This document shows, piece by piece, positions 1-11,303 of a DNA stretch of 64,000 bases. A model generated the notes under the pieces. The model did not search any database. It saw only the letters and a list, made by a program, of their open reading frames with translations, and was not told the DNA's origin. How positions within the stretch are numbered: position 1 is the stretch's first letter; each line of letters starts with the position of its first letter. The stretch covers positions 7,709,124 to 7,773,123 of the forward strand of contig RSEF01000017.1 in assembly GCA_003993805.1 (NCBI GenBank). Reading direction: 5' to 3'. Made by a program: the position numbers and the translations under genes. Source of the DNA: Himantopus leucocephalus. Lineage: Eukaryota; Chordata; Aves; Charadriiformes; Recurvirostridae.

Positions 1-39
<39 letters not shown>
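1..39. repeat. Poly-G run at window start
   Basis: The window opens with 39 consecutive G bases, then unique sequence. Together with the poly-C run bordering the 100-N gap at 17,793, this looks like a contig-edge homopolymer artefact or a true G-tract where assembly stopped. It lies where the missing FIBCD1 exon 1 side would begin. Confidence 0.9.
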
Positions 40-40
<1 letters not shown>

Positions 41-910
41 GCTGATGGGGCTGGGTGGCAGCTTGCTCCATCCACGCTGTCAGCGTTGGCACTTCATTCT
101 TTGCAAGAAGAAAAGGCTTTTGGTGCGCACGGAGCGGCTCCCGCAGGCAGAGCCAATGGGTCCCTGCCGCGGCAGAGCTGCTGGAGGGGCTCAGAGGATC
201 TGAAAATTTTCCCACAGCGACTCCCCCTCACTGGAAGGCTCTGGGACAGGTCTGAGGGCTTTGGCAACAGCTCTGCTCCCCTCCGGCAGGCAGCAAGGGC
301 ACAAGAGGGATGGGGACACATGGTCCCCCGCAGCTGGGAGATGCCCCGTGCGGAGAAGGTCCCCGCGATGCTCAGGGCGACGTGGCCTCAGCATCGACCA
401 ACCGCCTCCCCTTGCTGCTGGGCACAGCCCCTGCCTTCCCTCGCCTCCTTGCTTTCCCTGCAGTCCCAGCTCTGGGGGACATAGGGGTGTCCCTTTTTTC
501 TCTTTTTCTCCCCATATTTGTGCCCAGGGCAGCAGGGAGCCCTGCACGCACCTCCCAGGGAGCTGGGGCTGCTCCGGCTGAGTATCACCGCCTTAAATAA
601 AACATGCCAGCGGGAGCAGGCAGCCGCCGCGCATTCGCTCTCTTTATTATTTCATACCTCCGGCTCCCAGGCGGGTTTAGCTGCTTTGCTCGCCGAGCAC
701 TTGCCTGTGGCCTCTGCGTCCCTGGCAGAACCGCAGGGCTCCCCGGGGTCCCCGCATCCCCTCCTCTGCCACCACCCCTGTGTCTAACATCACCACTCTC
801 ATTGCTGGACCCCCCCAAAGCTCGTGAGGGTTTGAACCCACCTCTCGGATGAAGGGGAGCGGGATGGGTCCGTCTGGATGGGTCCCGATGGTGTCCATCT
901 CTATCTGCAG
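40..910 (+). other. FIBCD1: Sequence upstream of FIBCD1 exon 2 (intron 1)
   Basis: I see no coding exon here. A fourth-base-clean splice acceptor, a pyrimidine-rich stretch ending in CTGCAG, closes this segment at 910, so I read it as the 3' part of FIBCD1 intron 1. An AATAAA-like string near 596 stands alone without a recognisable upstream gene. None of the open frames looks like the expected N-terminal cytoplasmic tail of FIBCD1. Confidence 0.6.
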
Positions 911-1387
911 AGGATGAGCTGCGGGTACATCTTGTGCACTGTCCTGCTCTCAGTGGCCGTCCTCCTGGCGGTGACAGTCACGGGGGCCATCCTCTTCATG
1001 AACCACTACCACACGCCCGTCACCGAGTCGCCCCCCGTCATCAGCACCAACCCCGAGGAAGCCAACGCGCTGGTCACCATCGAGAAAGCCGACAGCTCCC
1101 GCATCAACATCTTCATCGACCCCAACTGCCCCGATGCGACGGGCACCTTCGGGCGCCTGGAGGGGCTGCAGACCTCCCTGCTGCGTGCCGTCACTGACCA
1201 CGACGCCGAGGCCAAGGCCACCAAGAACCAGCAGAAAGCCCTGCTGGTCACGGTGGCAGATGAGGTGGCCAAGCTGCTGACGCACGCCGTGCAGCTGCGC
1301 GCTGACTGCGACGGCCTCAAGAAGGGACACAGCGCCATGGGGCAGGAGCTCAGCGCCCTGCAGGGAGAGCAGGGCAGGCTCATCCAG
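911..1387 (+). CDS. FIBCD1: FIBCD1 exon 2: transmembrane segment and stalk
   Basis: This exon encodes 159 codons in phase 0, from Arg-Met-Ser-Cys-Gly-Tyr to the Leu-Ile-Gln before the GT donor at 1388. The membrane segment (about residues 6-30 of the exon) reads [20 protein letters not shown] and is followed by an extracellular stalk. The stalk has spaced leucines ([16 protein letters not shown]) suggestive of a coiled coil. The acceptor is at 909-910. The upstream ATG at 878 is intronic, not the real start. Confidence 0.93.
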
Positions 1388-4300
1388 GTGTGCCAGGGCT
1401 GGGAGTGCTGCGCGATGTTCCTTGGGGACAGACCCCTCCCCATCCCCATGTCCCCGTGGGCATGACTGCTTGCAGCCCCCATGGTGTCCAGGGGAGACCT
1501 CCAGCAGAAGGAGCTGAGGGTTAAGGCAGGTGCTTGGGAATTGCAAGTTAGGAAGCACAATTTCAGCTCCAGCTTGTCAGCCGTCTGCGTCTCGGTGCCA
1601 GTGAGCCGGGTGTGCAGCCTCCCATGTTGCGGGTTTCCCAGCTCTGGGTCCAGCCTGGGNCCCATGTTGCGGGTTTCCCAGCTCCGGGTCCAGCCTGGTG
1701 GCTCGGAGCAGAGCCGAGCACAGCACAGGACCATCCCAAGGGCGGTTCATGCAGCAGTCAGCCCGCCCCTTATTTACAGTCCCCAAAATTTCCCAGCCGA
1801 TGAGCTGTGTTGAAATGCTTACCTGGGTACGCCGGGGGTCTGCCGGGCATCGTAGCGAGACCCAGGGCACAGCTGGATGCTCAGCTCCATGCCCGGCCCT
1901 CCTGGTCCTCATCTTCCTCCGGCCAGAGCTGCTCGATCCCCGCTGCTTCGCTTCGCTCCCCATCCTGCTGCTCTGCCGCGGCCACCCCATGTCACTCGCC
2001 TGGCCCGGGTCACCTCGGGGGACAGCGGAGAGCCGACGGCTGTCTCAGGACACAGCTATTCCTGCCGCCTCCGCGATCCCGTCCCTTGCCCAGAGATGCT
2101 CTTTATCCCACGGGGTGGCGGCACCGACGCACCCAAGTTGGGGGATTGCTCAATAGGTGCTATCCGGACCCTGACCCCGGGTCAGAAAGCACCAGAGATG
2201 CCATATGGGATCTGCTGTGGCTTTTATGTTCCCACCTGGTCCCCACCAGCCCGTACCCAGGGTTGCCGCCTGCAGACACCTGGGGAGCCGTGGGAACAGG
2301 CAGAGCATCCTCACGGCGGGGTGGTCAAGGGGCTGGGGGGTGGTCAAGGGGCTGGGGGGTGGAAGGGCTTTAACCATGTTTAACCTTGTCCCCTCCATGT
2401 GTCCCCTGCCCACAGCTGCTCTCGGAGAGCCAGACCAACATGGCTCGGCTGGTGAGCTCTGTCAGCGACGTCCTCGACACGCTGCAGAAGGAACGTGGCG
2501 GTGCCCGGCCCCGGCTCAAGGCTGACCTGCAGCGAGTGCCGGCCAGGGGAGCGCGGCCCCGGGGCTGCTCCAACGGTGAGATGGTGTCCCCGTCCGTCCC
2601 TGGGGAGAGGGATGCGCCCAGGGCTGCTCTCGGCAGGTGTCTGCCTAAGAAGGGAGGGGGAAAACCACCCAAAATAGGGGAAACCAGCCTGGAAAAGGGA
2701 TTTAATGCAGTGAGGGGGCTGGCAAGAACGTGGGGGAGATGGAGCAGGAGGGAGATGGAAAGTTGTGTCCTAGAAGAGGTGTTTCTCACTGTGTGGTCCC
2801 TAATCATCCCTAAACCAGCCTGCAAAGCCAGCACAAAGCCACTTCACACCCCTGCGGACCCACCCGTCCCCCACACTGACACAGCTGGGGCAAGAGCAAA
2901 GCAAGAAGCGACCGTTCGCCCTCATTGGGGCGCAGAGGGCAGCGCTGCCTGGGACTCAGAATAAACACTCCCATTCATCGTCATTTGGTTAAGATGAAGC
3001 TGAGTAAGGCTGTCCCGGGGCTGCCGGGGCACGTGCCCACACTCTGCCTGCAGCTGCCTCTGGACGTTGGCTCCCTCCTCCCCAGCTGGGTCCCAGCCTG
3101 CCCTTGCCGTCACAGGGGGACGTGGGGTCGGTCCCCGCTGGCTGCCCCGGCCCCCGGGCACCGCTCGCCCTGAGCATCGGAGGGGAAAGAAGGGAAAGAG
3201 CAAGGCAGCACCGCGCCGCCAACTAGAGCTGGCAGCAAGGTTGAGAGCCTGAAAGAAATGGCAAGACATTAAATTAGATCATTAATTAACCAGCTTTCCT
3301 CTCGTCCCACCCCATCCCAATGCCACGCTGCAGGCTCCCGGCCCCGAGACTGCTTTGACATCTATGTGAGCGGACAGCAAGAGGATGGGATTTACTCCAT
3401 CTTCCCCACGCACTATCCTTCTGGCTTCCAGGTCTACTGCGACATGACGACCGACGGGGGCGGCTGGACGGTGAGCTGCCGCCATGCTGGGGGACACTGG
3501 GTGATGCCACCGCCGGCCACAGGCTGTCCCCGCACTGGGATGCCGGGGGTGGGAGGTGTCACTCTCGGCACTTGGATGTGTCATCGGGATGGGGGATAAA
3601 TGCTAATGGGGTCTGGCGGTGCATGGGGTGCCCGATCCTGCAGGGAAGCAAGCAAATGGGCTTGTCCGTGTTACCCGTGCCAGCGGCATCAGCAGAGCTG
3701 CCCGGCGCTGCCGGCCTGAGCCCTGTGCCGGAGCCCGGCCGCGCTGCCCCGGGCTTGGGGAGCTTGGCTGGAGCTGGAGGGTGGTTTCAGGTGGGGAGTT
3801 GGATGCCACGGCTGGAGTTTGTCCTTCTCGGCGGGGCTGGTGCCCGGCTGCGGCATGGCGTAGCTGCGGTTGTGCCCTGGGGTGAATGGCTGTGCTTTGC
3901 CCTGTCCTGGTAGTCCCGGTGAGCTGGGGCTGGGGCTCAGGACGGACCCCAAACCCAGCACGCTTCACCTCGTCTGACGCAAGGGTGCCCGGGGCGCCTC
4001 CGATGCCGTGCTGATTCACTCGCTCCCTGGCTGCCCTGTCCGATTCACTTTGCCGTGGCGGCTGCAACAGCCCCATAATCACAGTAATGGGGGCAGGGGG
4101 GACACGGCACTGGCAGCCCCAAGCCCCGACACCCCCCTTGGGTGCAAGCGGTCCCTACGCAGGAGGGCATCGCTCAGGGTGCCAGCAGGGCAGCGAGGGG
4201 TCCCCGGGGAGGTGGCGGGGGGCTCACGGGGACACGTGGGCAGGCAGTCTCTCCCCTGAGGACACCCTGGGTGAGCCGCACCAGCCAGCGCCCCTCCAGC

Positions 4301-7300
4301 TGGGTGCTCTAGGAAACAAATCCCCACGATCTGATTCCCCTAAGCAGCTTTGAGCAGTGCCAGGAGGGAGCTTAGCCCCCCTGCCCTTGGGGGGCTGATG
4401 AGCCTTCGGCCTCGGTCTGCCCAGAGCCCACCCCGAGCGGGAGCAACCTGTGATACACAGGTCAGTACCGGCAGCTCCAGCAGGGAAACTGAGGCACAGC
4501 GCAGCCCTAGGGACCCCAGCTCCTGGGGGGCTCACAGAGGGAAAAGTGGGGACCCCACTTGCTCCCCAGGGCGAGGAGGGCCCTTACAAACCCCGTGCAC
4601 AGTCTGCACGGCCTCCGCCAGCCCCAGCCGTGCTCGAGCGCTGGCTGAAGAGCAGCCCAAGGTGATTAGCGAGACACTCAGAGGCTTATTTAAAGCTGCT
4701 GCAGCCGGGAGGGCTCTGGCTGGGCTGGGGAGGGGGCGAAGCAAATGATTTCACACCCGGCAGCGCCGTGGGGTCTGGCAGCGGGGCTGGCACAGCGCTG
4801 CCCGCGACACCATGGCTCTGCCCTGCCTTGACCCGGGCGGAGGAGCCAAACCAGATGCCGAATCCCGGCATTCCGGAGATGGGCGCATCCAGAGCGGGGC
4901 CGAGGGTGCTCGTCCCAGGCTGCCGTTCCTCGGGGCTGCTCTGCAGTACCGGCTCCCAAACATACCTCCAGTCCCTCGGGGTGCAGGAGGTGTCTCAGCC
5001 ATCTCCTGTGGGGCTGGGGGGTGTCCTTGGGGCTGGGGGTGTCCTTGGGGCTCCAGGTAAGCCATGGCACAGCCGGGCACGGTGGTGCAGAGCCTGGGAA
5101 ATTTCCTTCCCCTCCTCCTCCTCTGGAGCGATTACTCCTGACATTTGGGCTTATTTGCATGTGGGTGGGTGGGTGGAAGCGATGGCAGCAGCTGAATCAA
5201 TTTTGACTCGGGAGCTTGGGAGCTGCTGAGCTAAGCCTTCGCCCGCATGGACAGCTTAGAGACCACAGGGAGCGAGGCACAGGGAAGAGCCACCTCGATG
5301 CCCCGTCGGGGAGAAACCCAGCCGGGGTTGCTCACCGGGTGCTGCTCAGCACCTCCCCGTCCCCACGGCGTGATCTGTGGTGTCACCCTGTCCCCTTGCC
5401 AGAGGCGGGGTCCCTGGTCGCTCCCCATCCCCTTCCTTGGGAAGGCTGAGCGAGGCACAGCCCCCGCTGGCCCACGACGGCCGCGTCCAGCCCAGGGCAG
5501 CCGAAGGCCCCTGAGCCGTGCGAGCGATTGCAGCTCTGGGGCTGTTCGCTGCCTGTTTTGCATAGTCGAAAAGCAGAAATCTGGCGGAGAGGGCAGCCAG
5601 CGTTGGCGTCTGTGCAGGGCAGGGTGACACAAAGGTGAAAAAATGTGGGAAGGAAGAGCTGGGGAGCCCCCAGCACAACCCCTCAAGTCTGTTTTGTCCC
5701 CCTCTCAGTCCTGCCCGTCAGCAGCAGGGCCACGTCTGCAGCCGTCTGTCCGGGTCAGTGCCCACCGGCGCCAACGGGAGCATCTGCGTCCTGCGCTCAG
5801 CACCGACTTTAATTGCAGCGACTCCCCCGGGCTGACCTGAGCCTCGCGGCAGCGCCGGGCTGCAGCCGTGTAATTGCCCAGCCTGACCCCTACTCCCCCC
5901 TTTGACACTCACCTCCCGCACTTTATTAAAGTAATAACGGGGTGACGGAGGGCGGGGGGAGACTCAGCATCCCGGGAGACCTGAGGAAGTTGCCTTTTCA
6001 CGTGCTGTTGTCTTGCAAAGTCTTTGCAAACGCCCTGTGTTCATCCCAGTGCCCCTGAGCATCCGTCGCTGCCCAGCTGGGGCAAACCCCCCCCGGGATC
6101 AGCACCTCAGCCCCATAAGCAATGGTGCCGTGATGGGTCTGGCTGCATCAGCATCATTTTCCATGTGTTGGGAAGTGGTAGGAAAGGTGAAGGATGTGGT
6201 GGGAAAGGCGAAGGATGCGGAAGAAAAGGCTGTGCTGGCAGGACAAGGGCTGTGGTGATGTTAAGTGACAGCTTCCAGCTTCACGGGCACCTGCCGCGCC
6301 GGGGATGCTCATGGGGATGACGCCCAGCCTGCTCATCACCCACCGGAGGGGTCCCGGAGTGGGCTGGGGGGGGTTTGAACAGACACTGATGCATTTACAC
6401 GTGGGCTGGGGCAAGCCCAAGGCAGCGAGCGAGATGAGCCTGGGGAAACACGCGCTATTTCCAAAAGATGTGATTTATGTGTTGCCACGAATGGGGACGA
6501 GACACTTGTGCTGGTGGGGACAGGCAGAAGCAGCCAGCTCCGCGGGCCGGGCAGCGCTGCCGGCTGCGATGGTTGCAGGCTGTCACGCGGGACTGGCACT
6601 TCCCAGAGACCGGCTCCTGCGATCCTCCCAGTTTGTCTCCTCCGTGGCTGAACCCAAAGACAGTCTCCCCGCTGTGATGGGGGCTCAGAGGAACGCCGTG
6701 GGGCCAGGGCTGTGGGGGCCATGCCACGGCCGCCGAAAACATGACCTGGACCTCGAGCACTGCGGTGTCAGAAAAGTGATGGCCGAGCATCTCCCCAGGC
6801 TGTGGCTGTGGTGGGGTTTTGAGCCCGTTGGGGGTTTGGGGGGGGCTGCGGGGAGAGGGAGCAGAGCCCTCCCTCGCCACCAACGCCACGGCAGGCACAG
6901 GCTGGCGCTCCCGCTTTTCTCTGGTTTTAACCCATTTTTCTGGGTTGGCCTTTGCAGGATCCTGTCCCTGCCCTGCGAGCTCAGCGCGACTGGGGGAGGC
7001 AGAGAGCGGGGGAGATAAATATTTCAGCCTTGCCTTTAAAGAAGGGTAGGAAATCCTTTTTGCTTAAGAGGGGGTGATGCATATTTGATGAGGAGGAAAA
7101 GAGCAGCGAGGCAGGGCTGGCAGCGCGCGGCGAGGCTGCGGGTCACCGCTGCAGGCAGCATCCCGCTGCAGGCAGCATCCTGGTGCGAGGGGCGAGGAGG
7201 AAGGTCCCACGTCCCTGCCTGCACATGGCGGGTGCACGAGTGAATCACGAGAAGGGACTGTGGATGAGAGATGATGAGGAGGACACAGGACCTCCAGCAC

Positions 7301-10300
7301 CCACCAGCCCTTCCGACCCAGTTTCCAGCCCCCCGGGGCCGAGCCGGGTGGGCAGCGGGGCACCGGGGGCTCCTCCGGGACCCGGGGTGATTGCCAAGTC
7401 GTGCCGAGGCTCAGCCAACGGAGACGTGCCCCGCACGCGTCCCTGGGCACCGCTCAGGCAATTGGCCTATTTACAACCGTGGGTCAAAGCCGATTAAGAG
7501 GGAGCATCGGTGCTGCCTCTGCCGCCTTCCACGCCCGGCAGCGCCGGGGCCGACTTTGTCCGGGGAAAATCAGCTTCGGGCCCCCGTCCAGCCACGCCAT
7601 CCCCCTCTCTCAGCAAGCCTGAAGAAAGCCCCTTTAAACGGGCTTAACCGCAGCTTCTCAAGTGCTCAACGCAGGGATAAAAATTAAGGCTCTAATTCTA
7701 GAAGGTAAGTACAGGAGGATCAGAGCTGTGCCGTGCTGAGGGGCGCGCCGGAGCCCGCACCGGGCATCCCCGGCCCCGAAAGTGCCCATCTGGTGAAGGG
7801 CAAATCAGTGTGAAACTCATGAGCTGGGTCTCCTCCGCACGCCGGGATGAACCCCTGCACAGGCAGGAGGAGCCGGGGGGAGGCTGCGAAGCAGTATCCC
7901 TGCGGTGGAGCAAAGCACGGCAGCTTCCCGGCCGGCACGGGGGCTCGGCGGCATCGCCCGAGCCTGGGATGCTGGAATTGGGGTGAACGGGCTCAGCGGC
8001 ACAGCCCAGCCCCGAAGACAGGGTGCTCTGGCTCCTTGGCTGCCGGCGCGTGGGGCGGCTGCTCCTAAATCACTGAGTCCCCCCCCACCACGGCCATGGG
8101 AGCACGGTGCTTGGTGGCAATCAGGCAGGCTGGCTCAGCCAAGTTTAATGCAATTAATCCAGGGCTGGAGGCTTAATTAAGTTCAAATGGTCGAACACAG
8201 AGCAGCATTTTCTGGATCATTGTCAATAAATCAAACCCGAAACTACGGATAAAAGGGGATGGAACGCACGGGGCATGACATGCAGATGAGCAGATGGAGA
8301 GGAAAAGGGAAAGAGGCTCTGAGAAAAGCCACGCTGAGCCCCGGGGATCCGGCTGGAATGTGGGGGCTCTGCAGGAGTCAGGGCAGCNTCAATAAATCAA
8401 ACCCGAAACTACGGATAAAAGGGGATGGAACGCACGGGGCATGACATGCAGATGAGCAGATGGAGAGGAAAAGGGAAAGGCTCTGAGAAAAGCCACGCTG
8501 AGCCCCAGGGATCCGGCTGGAATGTGGGGGCTCTGCAGGAGTCAGGGCAGCCGGTGCCCCACAGTTAATTTCTCTGGGAGACTAACGAGGCCGTCACAGG
8601 AACGATGCCTGATAATGGGGCGGCTGCTCAGGAGAGAGCAGGGACCTGGGAGTTTTACAGGGCACCGAGCATCCCACCGTTAGGGGAGATTTAGATTAGA
8701 TACAGATTAGATTAGATGTAAGGAAGAAATTTTTCACTTTGAGGGCGGTGAGCCCCTGGCGCAGGTTGCCCCGAGAAGCTGTGGCTGCCCCATCCCTGGA
8801 GGTGTTCAAGGCCAGGTTGGACGGGGCTTGGAGCAACCTGGGCTGGTGGGAGGTGTCCCTGCCCAGGGCAGGGGGGTGGCACTGGGTGATCTTTAAGGTC
8901 CCTTCCAACCTAAACCCTTCTTTGATTTGCAGGATGGCTTGGACTGACCCGGGCAGCACGGGACAGACCTCGAGTCACGCAGTCCATCCACCCATACCTC
9001 CGCTCCCGCCTGTAGCGGCAGAGCCCAGGCTGTTCCCTGCGCGCAGCCTGGAGCCGGGTGTGGGGTGCCCACCCCCCCCGGGGGGCACCAGCCACCTTCC
9101 CGTAGGAACACACCGCAGATTTCCCAAGCTCTGCTCCTCTTTCCAGGTGGAGGATCCGGGGAAGTGTTTTATCTGAACCGACTTGTCCATCCCCGGGAGC
9201 TTGAGCTGGCATTTCCCTGGGGAGCTGCTTGCCAGCATCCTTGTGTAATTACTGATTTGAAAGGGTTTAATTTGCGCCCACGTCTAATAAGGCGGCAGTG
9301 GGGAGTGGGGGGCAGCACGGTGGGGAGCAGGGGGGACTGCTCGGGGTGCGTAGGTGTGGAGCAGCCCCATGACTGACGCCCCGTGTCTCCCTCCCCAGGT
9401 GTTTCAGCGGCGGGAGGACGGCTCCGTGAACTTTTTCCGCGGCTGGGAAGCCTACCGCGACGGCTTCGGGAAGCTGACGGGAGAGCACTGGTTAGGTGCG
9501 TGGGGCTGGCAGTGCCCGCTCCTGGGTGGGCTGGCATAGCCTGCCCCCCTCCCCGGGGGGATCTGGGGTTTTCCCTTTGTCCTTTGCAAAGGAAAGACCC
9601 CCCAAGACTCCCCTGGCCGGCACTCACGTCCCAGGAGTGACATCCCGGGCAGGCAGGGAGGGGACGGGGTGGCTGCAGAGGGGCAGGGAAGCGGTGGGGC
9701 TGTTTGCCCGCAAGCGGAGCACATCCCCTTGGCTGTGCTGCAATAGTAGAGGGAGCACTGGAGGGTGGGAACCGCTCCCCGTCCCACCCCGCACCCCCTC
9801 CCCAGGGACCCCCAGCCACCCCCGTCCCTGCTGGGGTCCCCGCACTCACCCCCTCCCTCCGCCGCAGGGCTGAAGCGGATCCACGTGCTGACGGTGCAGG
9901 GCAGCTACGAGCTCCGCATCGACCTGGAGGACTTCGACAACGGCACCGCCTTCGCCCACTACGGCAGCTTCGGCGTGGGGCTCTTCTCCGTCGACCCCGA
10001 GGAGGACGGGTACCCTGTCTCCATCGCCGACTACTCGGGGACAGCAGGTAGGGCAGCAGGGCAAGGGAACGCGCGTGGTCCCGTGGGGCGGGGGGGGGGC
10101 TGCAGCCACCAAGCCCCCTCGCTGGGGTGTTAGCAGTCTCCTCCAGTGCTGGTGGCTGCATCCCTGCAGCCACGGGGAGCTGAAGGCAGGAGAGGGGCTG
10201 CAGTTGGGCATTTGCAGGGTGGGAGACCCCAAGCGCCCTGTACATCACCGAAGATGCCCCACTGGGATGCCCAGGGGAGTCCCCCGGGGCGGGAGACAGC

Positions 10301-10617
10301 CCGAGGGCAGGGTGAGGGGCAGGAAGGGCCCATCATGGCTCCTTTTCCCCCCGGCAGGCGACTCCTTCCTGAAGCACAACGGGATGAAGTTCACCACTAA
10401 GGACCTGGACAACGACCACTCGGAGAACAACTGCGCGGCTTTCTACCACGGCGCCTGGTGGTACCGCAACTGCCACACCTCCAACCTCAACGGGCAGTAC
10501 CTCAAGGGCCATCACAGCTCCTACGCCGATGGCATCGAGTGGTCCTCCTGGACCGGCTGGCAGTACTCCCTCAAGTTCACGGAGATGAAGATCCGACCTG
10601 TCCGGGAGGAGAATTAG
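911..10617 (+). CDS. FIBCD1: FIBCD1, fibrinogen C domain-containing protein 1 (exons 2-7, 5' incomplete)
   Basis: FIBCD1 is a type II membrane receptor that binds acetylated glycans such as chitin through a fibrinogen-related domain (FReD) and works as a homotetramer. The coding pieces are 911-1387, 2416-2575, 3334-3470, 9399-9495, 9868-10047 and 10358-10617. They total 1,311 nt (436 codons plus stop), and every junction keeps frame with GT/AG ends. Human FIBCD1 is 461 residues, so about 24 N-terminal residues from exon 1 are missing from the window. Visible parts in order are a hydrophobic transmembrane segment in exon 2, a heptad-like coiled-coil stalk (exons 2-3), a basic linker rich in Arg and Pro, and the FReD from DCFDIYVSG to the C terminus. 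The calcium-site Asp residues ([12 protein letters not shown]), the ligand-site cysteine loop ([11 protein letters not shown]) and an N-glycosylation site (DNGT) are all present. The product appears functional. Confidence 0.95.
1621..1698. repeat. Direct duplication around single N (assembly seam)
   Basis: The 39 bases before the N at 1,660 are repeated immediately after it (1,661-1,698) with one T/C difference. This pattern recurs in the window and most likely marks two contig ends that overlap but were not merged. Confidence 0.85.
2321..2359 (+). repeat. 20-bp G-rich tandem repeat
   Basis: GTGGTCAAGGGGCTGGGGGG occurs twice, sharing one base. The four G-runs fit the canonical G-quadruplex pattern. 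It lies in FIBCD1 intron 2, about 60 bp before the exon 3 acceptor. Confidence 0.8.
2416..2575 (+). CDS. FIBCD1: FIBCD1 exon 3: coiled-coil end and basic linker
   Basis: A 160-nt exon follows the acceptor CCCACAG. It continues the stalk ([20 protein letters not shown]) and then a basic linker with [17 protein letters not shown]. It ends one base into a Gly codon before GTGAGA, which exon 4 completes. It resembles the human counterpart closely by memory. Confidence 0.92.
3334..3470 (+). CDS. FIBCD1: FIBCD1 exon 4: start of fibrinogen-related domain
   Basis: A 137-nt exon follows the acceptor CTGCAG. It encodes [18 protein letters not shown] and the [16 protein letters not shown] signature that opens every fibrinogen-related domain. 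The first disulfide pair of the domain (RDCF and YCDM) is present. The exon ends in phase 0 before GTGAGC. Confidence 0.94.
5010..5050 (+). repeat. G-rich tandem repeat, G-quadruplex motif
   Basis: Two copies of a unit of about 18 bp, GGGGCTGGGGGTGTCCTT, plus a trailing GGGG give five G-runs with loops of 2 and 7 bases. This satisfies the canonical quadruplex rule. It lies in FIBCD1 intron 4. Confidence 0.75.
7145..7179 (+). repeat. 18-bp tandem duplication
   Basis: CGCTGCAGGCAGCATCC is present twice in tandem inside FIBCD1 intron 4. It is a simple local duplication with no further meaning that I can see. Confidence 0.7.
8223..8551. repeat. 165-bp direct duplication around single N (assembly seam)
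   Basis: Bases 8,223-8,387 and 8,389-8,551 are the same sequence apart from a 2-bp indel (GAAAGAGGC versus GAAAGGC) and a G/A change, separated by one N at 8,388. I read this as unmerged overlapping contig ends rather than a true tandem copy. Confidence 0.88.
8690..8932 (+). mobile_element. CR1 LINE 3' fragment
   Basis: The CR1 3' tail is recognisable in forward orientation: GAAGAAATTTTTCACTTTGAG, then AGCTGTGGCTGCCCCATCCC, GGAGGTGTTCAAGGCCAGGT and CTTTAAGGTCCCTTCCAACC. It is preceded by a short GATTA-type run. It is a 5'-truncated copy in FIBCD1 intron 4 with no coding capacity. Confidence 0.9.
9399..9495 (+). CDS. FIBCD1: FIBCD1 exon 5: FReD core
   Basis: A 97-nt exon encodes [19 protein letters not shown] and ends in GEHWLG, a standard fibrinogen-domain block. 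The acceptor is CTCCCCAG and the donor GTGCGT. The 5.9-kb intron before it contains only repeats and unrecognised sequence. Confidence 0.94.
9868..10047 (+). CDS. FIBCD1: FIBCD1 exon 6: FReD core with glycosylation site
   Basis: A 180-nt exon encodes [20 protein letters not shown], then FDNGTAF (an Asn-Gly-Thr N-glycosylation sequon also present in human FIBCD1) and [20 protein letters not shown]. The acceptor is CCGCAG and the donor GTAGGG. Confidence 0.94.
10358..10617 (+). CDS. FIBCD1: FIBCD1 exon 7: calcium and acetyl-ligand sites, C terminus
   Basis: The last coding exon holds the calcium loop [12 protein letters not shown] and the acetyl-binding pocket region. That region includes [18 protein letters not shown], the following Tyr and His residues, and [10 protein letters not shown]. 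The stop codon TAG at 10,615-10,617 follows PVREEN. The aromatic and His residues known to form the S1 acetyl site in the family appear retained. Confidence 0.95.
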
Positions 10618-11238
10618 CCAGATGGCATGAGCCCCCCTGTCCCGTGCCCAGCCCCCTGCCCTTTCCCACCACCCCTCAGCCTCATCCCCCCCGGCTGCCA
10701 TCCTCCCCAAGGGCTGGCCCATCTTCAAGGGGCCCCCGGGGAGCACCTGCCCCTGGCAAGGATGGTTTTAGCTCCCAGGCACCCACGGACATCACTGGAC
10801 CTTTGCTTCCTACTGCCACGGCTCCCCTGCAGTCAAAATGGGTCTCCTGGCCAGAGCGTGACCCACGGCCGGTGCTCACGGTGGCGGCAGAGAGGGCAGC
10901 GGGATGCAGGGATTTGGGGAGCGGTGCCCAGCAGGGTTTGGCGAGGAAGGGAAAGGGCTGCCTGGAGGGAGAGAGGGATGCAGCAGCCCGGGCAGGCTGG
11001 GCACCTCCGTTCATCTCCATTTTGGGCACAGACACTTGGCAGTGGCCTGGCCGAGTGGGCGAGGGACCGGCAGACACTCGCCCCCCTGGGGAGCCCCTGA
11101 GCCCTGCAGAGCCCCTGGGACAGGGATGGGGCTGCTGGTCCACGGCTCCGGCTCCCCCCATGGTGCTACTGGGGACGGGGAGGGCTCGGCTAGGTTGCAG
11201 CCCAAGCAAACGCCTGACCGTGCCAGCGATTCCTTCGG

Positions 11239-11303
11239 TCTGCAAAACGCTCGCCGCTCCTCCTGCAAGANTCTGCAAAACGCTCGCCGCTCCTCGTGCA
11301 AGA
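11239..11303. repeat. 32-bp direct duplication around single N (assembly seam)
   Basis: Bases 11,239-11,270 recur at 11,272-11,303 with one C/G difference, on either side of an N at 11,271. It lies in the predicted FIBCD1 3'UTR and has the same signature as the other seams. Confidence 0.85.

Larger units (their letters stand above)
1388..9398 (+). other. FIBCD1: FIBCD1 introns 2-4
   Basis: The introns are 1,388-2,415, 2,576-3,333 and 3,471-9,398 (exons 3 and 4 lie between them). They are GC-rich and hold several short G-rich tandem repeats, two N-marked assembly seams (1,660 and 8,388) and one CR1 fragment. I find no other gene in them. Confidence 0.8.

Noticed and set aside
594..602. AATAAA-like string as the end of an upstream + strand gene
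   Set aside because: No recognisable coding sequence precedes it, and the region fits FIBCD1 intron 1.
878..910. ATG at 878 as the FIBCD1 start codon
   Set aside because: It lies before a good splice acceptor, and the 11 residues it adds do not resemble the known cytoplasmic tail. The frame is open by chance.
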